Positions 56,775-64,000 of a DNA stretch of 64,000 nucleotides are shown here, one piece after another. The position numbers and the translations under genes are program-made. The notes below the pieces were generated by a model, which was not told the origin of the DNA, did not search any database, and saw nothing but the letters and a program-made list of their open reading frames with translations. The DNA is taken from positions 28,209 to 92,208 of the forward strand of contig JASANE010016307.1 of NCBI GenBank assembly GCA_030248225.1, in the 5' to 3' direction. Every line of letters begins with the position of its first letter. The first letter of the stretch is position 1. This DNA comes from Trileptium ribeirensis. Its lineage: Eukaryota > Nematoda > Enoplea > Enoplida > Thoracostomopsidae.

Positions 56775-56975
56775 CAAACGGTGAGGTTCACAATCGGACC
56801 CGTGTTATGGTAAGATGTTTATGTGCTAAATGTTTAATAGGTCCCGTTTTGTGGTCAGATATTTAAGTGCTAAATTCTTAGGTCCCGTTTTGTGGTCAGA
56901 TGATTAAGTGCTAAATTCTTAGGTACCGTTTTGTGGTCAGACGTTTAAGTGCTCGATGCATAATAGGACTCGTTT
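56775..56975. repeat. Minisatellite, ~43-46-bp unit, four copies
   Basis: Repeated order: GGTCCCGTTTTGTGGTCAGA, then TATTTAAGTGCTAAATTCTT or a variant. Copies start near 56797, 56849, 56891 and 56933, the first and last more diverged. Confidence 0.85.
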
Positions 56976-56979
56976 TAAT

Positions 56980-58690
56980 GATTAAATATTATAACATTAC
57001 TTACAATCCACTGTTAACTAACATTGGGTTGATGGAGCTTCCACGACGTACATTATAACCTCACTGTGAGCTATATTTGCTATGTTTGAATTTCAAAATT
57101 ATGGTATTTGTATTTCTTTACGTACCGCTTAAATATTGTCAAATATATCATGATCAAAGATCGGTTTTTGCTATTCACTGCTTCAATTTGGAGCAGCATT
57201 AGATTTAGATAAACAGCTAAAACCGTTTCATATGACATGACTGAAGCGCTGATGCGACTTTATTTTTCTATTTATGTCACCATTTCACCCAGTCATCGCT
57301 ATTGGTATCGGCTATAAAAGGTTTATAATTTCATGGAAATCTTTTTGTATCTTGTTGTCAAATACAATAAAATAATTTATCGCTAATAAAACACACAATG
57401 CTCGATGATCATATTTGCGACCCAAGTAACCCTGAGGATGGCACGTTATAACGTTAGAAAAAAGAACAGCTTAGAGCGGGGGGTTCGGGGGTAATCCGAT
57501 TACTTGGCCGATTTTGCTGTAAGGTATGCTTTGTTTAGGAATAAGTCGAACGAAAAATAGGTCCGCTTTATGGCGAATATGGGGATTATATATATACGGA
57601 TACCGGGGATTAAATCAAGGGCGCACGCTAGGGAGCATTAGGGTTCGCCTTTAGCTTGTGCTTTAAGTGTTCCATTGGTGCTTTTGGTAAAAAAATTTCT
57701 ATTCTTTTGCGTAAAAAACGCGAAATTTCACAACATTTCCGTCTGAATACTTTAAAAAAATTCAGCGCTAATAGTACATTTTGCGGTTTATATTTTTCTG
57801 AGTCTCTTTCTCAGCATAAAACTTCCGCCGAGCTCCTCATTGAGCAAAATTCTGATTTAAACTAGGCGGCTACGGTTAGCTATGGTCATAGCACTACACC
57901 TACCTTACGTCGCGCTAAAAGAAATAGCTAAGTTTTAGTGACTTTCTTTATGATGTGGTTTAAAACTTCTCATTGGATGTAAAAGGCTTAGTTAACAGTC
58001 TTGGCCATATTTGTATCTGAAATAAGATATAGCGCTTTGATCAAGTATTCCGAAATACTTGAAAACGTTCAAACTATCCCAACACTTGGTTAGCAGTCTT
58101 GGCCAGATACTTTGAAATCACGTATTGCATCTTGATCTGCTACTCTAAAATGCTTGATAAGCGGGCTGTGAAAAATCCAATGTTTTAGGTTGGTATATTA
58201 TTTGCCTTGGTCAGGCATAGCTATAAAGCCATCTATCATTTAATCAACGGACTAATATCAAACATTTAACCTATGTTATAGTAAAATTTTACCTAAAATT
58301 TAATTTCTTAACTTGAGATTTTAAGTAGACTGAAATATTTGTTCAAAGATAACATTATTTTGGCTGCTTTATTGAATCTTTAGCTTCAATTTAGGAAACT
58401 CTTGGCTTTGCCCAATCTTCGTTTTCGTCCAAATTTGAGTAATAATGTACCACAAGTTAATGGGTGGTTTTTATTGTGTTCTTACGATATGTAATTATTG
58501 TCAGAATTATTCCAATACGACTAAACATTAATATATTTTATTTATAAGATGTGGCATTTTCTGAGTTGTTGATATGAGCTTAGCGATGAAATTATCTCTA
58601 TACCAACTATATATAGATAATTGCAAGTGTCTATGATGGGTGCTGCTATGAGTCGATTATTCTTGCTTTCTATATGATCAATGACCGTAC
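56980..58690. other. Unassigned DNA, with a dispersed repeat at 57425-57500
   Basis: 57425-57500 (GTAACCCTGAGGATGGCA, GTTAGAAAAAAGAACAGC, GCGGGGGGTTCGGGG) is related to 37630-37705. The frame at 57656-57865 (+) is a Lys/Ser-rich 69-codon stretch with no motif. Confidence 0.4.
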
Positions 58691-58694
58691 GTCG

Positions 58695-59290
58695 CGGTGG
58701 TTTTCGGCATATTCCTCACCTGGATTTGTGACCCATCATGTCTGTCATAAACACGACACAATCCCACCATTTTCTTTACCAACAACTTGGACTCCACATT
58801 CTATGGATCAACAAATCTAGAGCCCAGGTTCTTGACCACCACATTTTTTATAATCTGCAGGTTCTGCAATACCAAATCCCAGACCTACTAGTTCTTGATC
58901 CCTTAATTCAGATCGCTAGCTTTCGTACCACTAATTTCAGACTACTCCATGTCCCTGAAGCAGCAGGGAAGCGGCAACCGTCCCCCCACCCCCTTAAGCG
59001 GGGATCTGGCCTTAAAGGGCCTCATGTCTGACGTGAAAATGAAATTTTTTACAGTTTGGTTTCTACCACCGTTGCATAAACTGTTCTATTGGGGGCCTCG
59101 GCAACAGAAATGGTGGGAGTTCTCTAATGCTTCTGCCGCGACACTACTGGGGAGGTATAGATTTGGTGATCCAAGAATATTGGCGGGATGAAAGTTTGGT
59201 TGTCCAAGAGTGTGGTGTGGGTCCCAGAACTTGTTTGGACCAAGCTGGTTCCTAAGAGCATTGTGGGGTGAGTTACTTTTTATGACCCAT
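58695..59290. repeat. GC-richer low-complexity region with degenerate inverted words
   Basis: Contains repeated variants of CTTGGACCAACAAATTCTAGA (left half, about 58790-58830) and their reverse complements in the right half (TTTGGTTGTCCAAGAGTGTGG near 59190-59215, TTGTTTGGACCAAGCTGGTT near 59235), around a central CCCCCCACCCCC tract at about 58980. It looks like a decayed foldback or minisatellite. Two short plus-strand frames cross it and are not convincing genes. Confidence 0.4.
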
Positions 59291-59299
59291 ATAGTAATT

Positions 59300-59815
59300 C
59301 ATAAACCTGAGAGTATTAACGCCAAAGACAACCTAGACGATCCGCGGTCTGTTATATAGCCAAGCTGAAGAATGTTACGCTTCAGTAGAGTGGACTATCA
59401 TCGAATCTTGATAATTGCAAATGGCATTTTGCATTCTATTTTCGTACAACACTTCATTTGTCGTACATTAGTATGTGGAAATGGTTCTTTGCAATAGGAG
59501 AAAGCTAAAAATTGAACCACAAAAGTTTAGTTGAATGAATGCACAGGCTAAAAAATAAATGTTTTAATAAATATTTAAAAAATAAATATTAAAAACTTTT
59601 GATAAAAATAAATATTTCAAACAGCTATTTTCTAAATGGTCCTGCCATTTGTGCAATCAACTAGTGTTTCATATAATTTCCCTATATGATAATGTGTATG
59701 ATAAGATAATATACAGGGAATATAATTTCTAATTTTATATATACTGCGTTCATTAGGCGTCGTGTGGCAGTTGATATATTGAGATTTACGATAGTCTTAG
59801 CTAACGTGTATTTTT
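59300..59815. other. Unassigned AT-rich DNA
   Basis: Nothing recognisable. Confidence 0.4.
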
Positions 59816-59817
59816 TA

Positions 59818-59952
59818 TGCGGCGTTTACGTTATAAAAGACCTCCATGTAAAGCTTTGTTTCCCAATGGTCTAGACCACACCATATGCCTACACTATATA
59901 ATGAGACAAAACTTTCACATGTGGGGTCCTTTATAACGTAAAAGCTGCGTCA
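59818..59952. mobile_element. Short MITE with TGCGGCGTTTACG termini (135 bp)
   Basis: The left end TGCGGCGTTTACGTTATAAA is mirrored by TTTATAACGTAAAAGCTGCG at the right end, and the inner words CATGTAAAGCTTTG and CAAAACTTTCACATG also pair. TA lies on both sides. The terminal TGCGGCGTT relates it to the longer element at 53886-54337. Confidence 0.7.
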
Positions 59953-60149
59953 TAAGACACTCACCAACTACCGATCACTAAAATTAGTATATTCTCTTGA
60001 CGGCTTGATTATATATTCATCCATTTTATAATGGCAGCTAAGCCGAGTCATCACTGTATTCATTTAGAATAACGGTTAATACATCCATGGAGACACTGTC
60101 GAAACATAATGTCTAATTGCCGGAAAATGTTTGAAATATATTGTGATTA

Positions 60150-61540
60150 CAACAAAATGCCACCGAGGGAGTAGTTAAGGAGATAAAAAATAAATCATTG
60201 CAAAAGACTCAAAATCGACGCTTTAAATTCCGCTCTACGTCGTAACATTGTTGACCGGTCTTGGAAACCGAAATTGGGTTGTTTTTGAAATTTTTGGTGG
60301 TTGCACAAAATGCTACCGAGGGAGTAGTTAAGCTGATAGAAAATAAATGAGTGCAGAAGAACCAATATAGAGGGTTTTGAATTCCTCTCTCGTCGTAACA
60401 TTGTTGAGCTGTCTTGGAAGCCGACATTGGGTTGTTTTTGAAATTTTTGGTGATTCGGCAAAATGCTACCGAGGGAGTAGTTAAGCTGATAGAAAATAAA
60501 TGAGTGCAGAAGAACCAATATAGAGGCTTTAAATTCCTCTCTCGTCGTAACATTGTTGACCTGTCTTGGAAACCCAAATTGGGTTGTTTTTGAAATTTTT
60601 GATGATTGGACAAAATGCTACCGAGGGAGTAGTTAAGCTGATAGAAAATAAATGAGTGCAGAAGAACCAATATAGAGGCTTTAAATTCCTCTCTCGTCGT
60701 AACATTGTTGAGCTGTCTTGGAAACCGTAATTGGGTTGTTGTTGAAATTTTTGGTGATCGGACAAAATGCTACCGAAGGAGTAGTTAAGCGGATAGAAAA
60801 TAAATGATTGTAGAAGACCCAAAATAGAGGCTTTAAATTCCTCTCTACGTCGTAACATTGTTGAGCTGTCTTGGAAACCGTAATTGGATTGTTTTTGAAA
60901 TTTTTGGTGATTGGACAAAATGCTACCGAGGGAGTAGTTAAGCGGATAGAAAATAAATGATTGTAGAAGACCCAAAATAGATACTTTAAATTCCTCTCTA
61001 CGTCGTAACATTGTTGAGCTGTCTTGGAAACCGTAATTGGGTTGTTTTTAACATTTTTGGTGATTGGAGAAAATGCTACCGAGGGAGTAGTTAAGCGGAT
61101 AGAAAATAAATGATTGTAGAAGACCCAAAATAGAGGTTTAAATTCCTCTCTACGTCGTAACATTGTTGAGCTGTCTTGGGAACCGTAATTGGGTTGTTTT
61201 TGAAATTTTTGGTGATTGGACAAAATGCTACAGAGGGAGTAGTTAAGCGGATAGAAAATAAATGATTGTAGAAGACCCAAAATAGAGGCTTTAAATTCCT
61301 CTCTACGTCGTAACACATCGTTGAGCTGTCTTGGAAACCGAAATTGGATTCGTTTTGAAATTTTTGGTGATTAGACAAAATGCGACCGAGGTAGTAGTTA
61401 AGGAGATAGAAAATAAATGATTGCAAAAGACCCAAAATCGAGGTTTGAATTCCGCTCTATGTCGTAACATTTTGAACTGTCTTGGAAACCGGAAGTGGAT
61501 TGTTTTTAAAATTTCTGGTCTATAACAAACAGGTCCATAA
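60150..61540. repeat. Tandem array, ~152-bp unit, nine copies
   Basis: Unit blocks: TTTAAATTCCTCTCTACGTC, GTAACATTGTTGAGCTGTCT, TGGAAACCGTAATTGGGTTG, TTTTTGAAATTTTTGGTGAT, TGGACAAAATGCTACCGAGG, GAGTAGTTAAGCGGATAGAA, AATAAATGATTGTAGAAGAC. The markers CGTCGTAAC at 60238, 60391 and 60543 set the period. End copies are more diverged than central ones, the usual pattern of unequal exchange. Minus-strand frames of 100-211 codons through the array are repeats without a family and change frame from unit to unit. Confidence 0.9.
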
Positions 61541-61640
61541 CAAATAGCTTTCTTATGGAATTATAATAAAAAATTCTAGTAAAAATTTAACGTTTGGAAA
61601 TCGGTTATTATATATACTGAATATCGGATGAGATTTCAAG

Positions 61641-62576
61641 ACCATACGACTAGAGAAGCAAATTTCGTTTGGATACAAGATATTTGTCGCTGCAACAATA
61701 AACAATTCCAACGGAGACCACGATGACTTATTGAATCCTGATGTACCTAATGGTGATTTCGATCTTGGACTGAATGCCAAAATGGAGCAACCGTATCAAT
61801 CGAGTTGTCTTGCGGAATGGAACCAACCAAGTCAGAGTCGACTTGAGGATGATTCCGAAAGTCTTCAGCGTAACGTATCCGTCTTAGCTGGCAGTCGCCA
61901 GGCCCAGCCTATCACATTCGACTTAGCTGACACTTCCACTGCCATTTCGGCTAAAATTGCTAAGCCTACTAGCCATGATGATAAGGCTGTAGCAATGCAT
62001 AATGATAACAGTGAAAAGCTCAATTGCATATCAAGTATTTGTAAAAATACTAATAGCAATAATAAACAGAATAAGGCAAGCTCTAATGATCGTAGTAAAA
62101 CTGATAATGATAATGCAAACAGTAACAAGATAGATAGTACCAACAATGATAATGCAACAACTGATCAAATTAGCAATAATGGTAACACTGATCTAACCTG
62201 TAATGCTTTAGCTCGACCATTACTTGGCTCGATACCTTGTACAGCTCCTGCAAACAATGTTTATGATATTAAAAACAATAATACTGTTCTAATAATTAGC
62301 AAATCTTCAAAAGACCTACTGTGCGATCTGATACGCCGTGGTTGCCTGATTTGCTGTCGCGGCTGTTGCCAACTACGGGATTCGGCTACAACCGGTGAAA
62401 ACAAATCGCCTTCGATCGCGTCGTATCGCTCGTGCGACGACGTGCCATCATCAACATCGAGCGATCAGCAGCGACGTATATCTCTCGCCCGGCATCGCCT
62501 TCACCTTTATGCCTACGCTGGTGTAGCGGGATTCCTAGTTGTCATTGGATTGCTGTTTAGGTATAATTATCAATGA
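61641..62576 (+). CDS. Probable terminal exon: Asn/Ser-rich tail-anchored membrane protein, unrecognised
   Basis: The frame is open from a TGA at 61629-61631 to TGA at 62574-62576. No ATG suits the N-terminus; a splice acceptor (GATTTCAAG, AG at 61639-61640) would open the frame at codon ACC, so this is best read as the last exon of a gene whose upstream exons are not identified. About 311 codons. Order: acidic N-terminal part (NGDHDDLLNPDVPNGDFDLG); Ser/Gln-rich part; long Asn/Lys/Ser/Asp low-complexity tract (about residues 120-190); a basic, Cys-rich segment LIRRGCLICCRGCCQL, a likely palmitoylation site; a Ser-rich linker with RRIS; and a C-terminal transmembrane anchor (YAYAGVAGFLVVIGLLF) with a five-residue tail. 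GC content and codon use rise towards the 3' end, unlike the flanks. AATAAA at 62743-62748 could serve polyadenylation. No family recognised. Confidence 0.6.
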   Translation, partial: TIRLEKQISFGYKIFVAATINNSNGDHDDLLNPDVPNGDFDLGLNAKMEQPYQSSCLAEWNQPSQSRLEDDSESLQRNVSVLAGSRQAQPITFDLADTSTAISAKIAKPTSHDDKAVAMHNDNSEKLNCISSICKNTNSNNKQNKASSNDRSKTDNDNANSNKIDSTNNDNATTDQISNNGNTDLTCNALARPLLGSIPCTAPANNVYDIKNNNTVLIISKSSKDLLCDLIRRGCLICCRGCCQLRDSATTGENKSPSIASYRSCDDVPSSTSSDQQRRISLARHRLHLYAYAGVAGFLVVIGLLFRYNYQ

Positions 62577-62579
62577 TTT

Positions 62580-63370
62580 CACAATTTTCAAACTTTAAGG
62601 TCAAAATTTGAGCCCAAAATTAAATCAAATTGTGATCAAGATTTGAAAGCATTTATTATTTTCATTATTTGCTTAATTGGAAAGCTTGGGCAATTTTCAA
62701 ACTTCGGTAGTATATTACTTCAAGGCTATTATGATAAGGATTAATAAAAAATTTAGGCAACAAAGTACGTTTTGAAAATTTTTAGTACACATTGCAAAAG
62801 TGTTGAGTCGAGATTTGCTACAATTTCCATTGCAAGTTACACTAAAAATAGGTTAAATTTTTGTCAAATTTTAAGCTCGAATTTTTCGCTTTGAAACCTT
62901 TGAGGATGTCAATGCTCCGTTAAGTCATTTACTATTAATTCTGATTAAGCCTACCGCAGATTATTTATTTTGTATTTTGTCTAGCGTATAAGCTAAGATT
63001 TTTCCACGACGAAAAATTGAACATATATTTTATGCTTTAGAGTGGCGTTCTTAACGCTCGACATTTCAGAGAATTAGCAGTTATTGCTGGAATGTTTGAC
63101 AATATTTCCGTACCGCTAGCGTATCATAATCCATGTCAATATGCCCACGTTAAAATGAAATTGATGAAGTTTTTTTGAAGAATTCACATAAAAATACGTG
63201 TATCGACTGCATAATAAGTGACAATTCTCAACTACCGCTTTGTTTTAATCCACTGAATTCCGGAAAATGCGCAATTTTTCTATTAAACGCTTTGCAGAAA
63301 TGAAGGATAACTATACTATTGATGCAGTTGCCTTTTTGGATTGACTTTTACTGACTTTGACTATGTGCAA
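62580..63370. other. Probable 3' untranslated region and downstream AT-rich DNA
   Basis: It follows the stop of the terminal exon. AATAAA occurs at 62743-62748. No further gene was seen. Confidence 0.4.
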
Positions 63371-63374
63371 GCTG

Positions 63375-64000
63375 AAAGTCCAAAAATAAATTAGGTTTTA
63401 AAACGGATATAAATTAGTTATAAAACGGAGATATTGTATACTTTCGAAATGCATCCTGGTGCTGGTTCAGTGTAATCCCGATTCCCGCATAGCACAACCA
63501 GTTCTATGCTAGTTCCAAAAATAAATTAGGTTATAAAACGGATATAAATTAGTTATAAAACGGAGATATTGTATACTTTCGAAATGCATATTGGTACTGC
63601 TTCAGTGTAATCCCGATTCCCGCATATCACAACCAGTTCTATGCTAGTTCCAAAAATAAATTAGGTTATAAAACGGATATAAATTAGTTATAAAACGGAG
63701 ATATTGTATACTTTCGAAATGCATCCTGGTGCTGCTTCAGTGTAATCCCGATTCCCGCATAGCACAACCAGTTCTATGCTAGTTCCAAAAATAAATTAGG
63801 TTATAAAACGGAGATATTGTATACTTTCGAAATGCATCCTGTTGCTGCTTCAGTGTAATCCCGATTCCCGCATAGCACAACCAGTTCTATGCTAGTTCCA
63901 AAAATAAATTAGGTTATAAAACGGATATAAATTAGTTATAAAACGGAGATATTGTATACTTTCGAAATGCATCCTGTTGCTGCTTCAGTGTAATCCCGAT
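63375..64000. repeat. Tandem array, 135-bp unit, at least five copies, continuing past the window
   Basis: Unit: CCAAAAATAAATTAGGTTAT, AAAACGGATATAAATTAGTT, ATAAAACGGAGATATTGTAT, ACTTTCGAAATGCATCCTGG, TGCTGCTTCAGTGTAATCCC, GATTCCCGCATAGCACAACC, AGTTCTATGCTAGTT. Starts at 63380, 63515, 63650, 63785 and 63898; the fourth unit lacks 22 bp (one ATATAAATTAGTTATAAAACGG block). Copies are nearly identical, so the array is young. Confidence 0.95.

Noticed and set aside
60195..61435. Minus-strand ORFs of 107-211 codons in the 152-bp array
   Set aside because: They are tandem-repeat translations that switch frame from unit to unit.

Overview
The window is non-coding-rich, AT-rich nuclear DNA from an animal, most likely an invertebrate. 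It holds no bacterial-style operons and no intact conserved host gene. It does contain wrecks of animal mobile elements: a Jockey/I-type non-LTR retrotransposon, a Ty3/gypsy element, two mariner-family transposases and a Polinton/adintovirus-type capsid cassette. It also has many minisatellites and satellites and several foldback elements. The species cannot be fixed from the sequence. Scattered TTAGGC-like words would fit a nematode but are too few and too degenerate to decide.

Layout. 0.2-1.5 kb: broken non-LTR retrotransposon (end of the polymerase, RNase H, Cys-rich tail). 1.5-15 kb: mostly unrecognised AT-rich DNA with a foldback element at 9.0-9.6 kb and a retroposed insertion with a 20-bp target duplication at 10.6-11.2 kb. 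15.3-25.5 kb: dense repeats. These are an 82-bp array, two arrays of small palindromes, three copies of one ~1-2 kb repeat family, a 60-bp minisatellite and, nested in the first family copy, an intact 519-bp miniature LTR retrotransposon whose LTRs each carry a tRNA-like unit. 29.1-32.7 kb: remains of a Polinton/adintovirus-like element on the minus strand (penton-like protein, small basic core protein, major capsid protein, membrane protein, small ORF). A complete hammerhead ribozyme motif follows on the same strand, 46 nt past the last stop codon. A convergent plus-strand ORF lies beyond it. 33.1-36.4 kb: decayed Ty3/gypsy gag-pol on the minus strand, interrupted by a GC-rich insert. It is followed by a ~150-bp tandem array.

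37-46 kb: SINE-like and tRNA-like fragments, a mariner relic, diverged duplicate segments and a 329-bp foldback element. 46.5-49 kb: 138-bp satellite. 49.1-50.2 kb: second mariner relic. 50.7-52.7 kb: ~23-bp and 73-bp arrays. 53-60 kb: AT-rich DNA with a pair of related MITEs. 60.1-61.5 kb: 152-bp array. 61.64-62.58 kb: the only plausible host coding segment, a terminal exon for an Asn/Ser-rich, tail-anchored membrane protein. 63.4 kb to the end: 135-bp array running off the window.

The two signals most worth pursuing are the miniature LTR element with a Pol III-type tRNA-like promoter inside its LTRs (a layout analogous to the plant Cassandra elements, which carry 5S RNA), and the hammerhead ribozyme placed at the 3' end of a viral-type capsid gene cluster.
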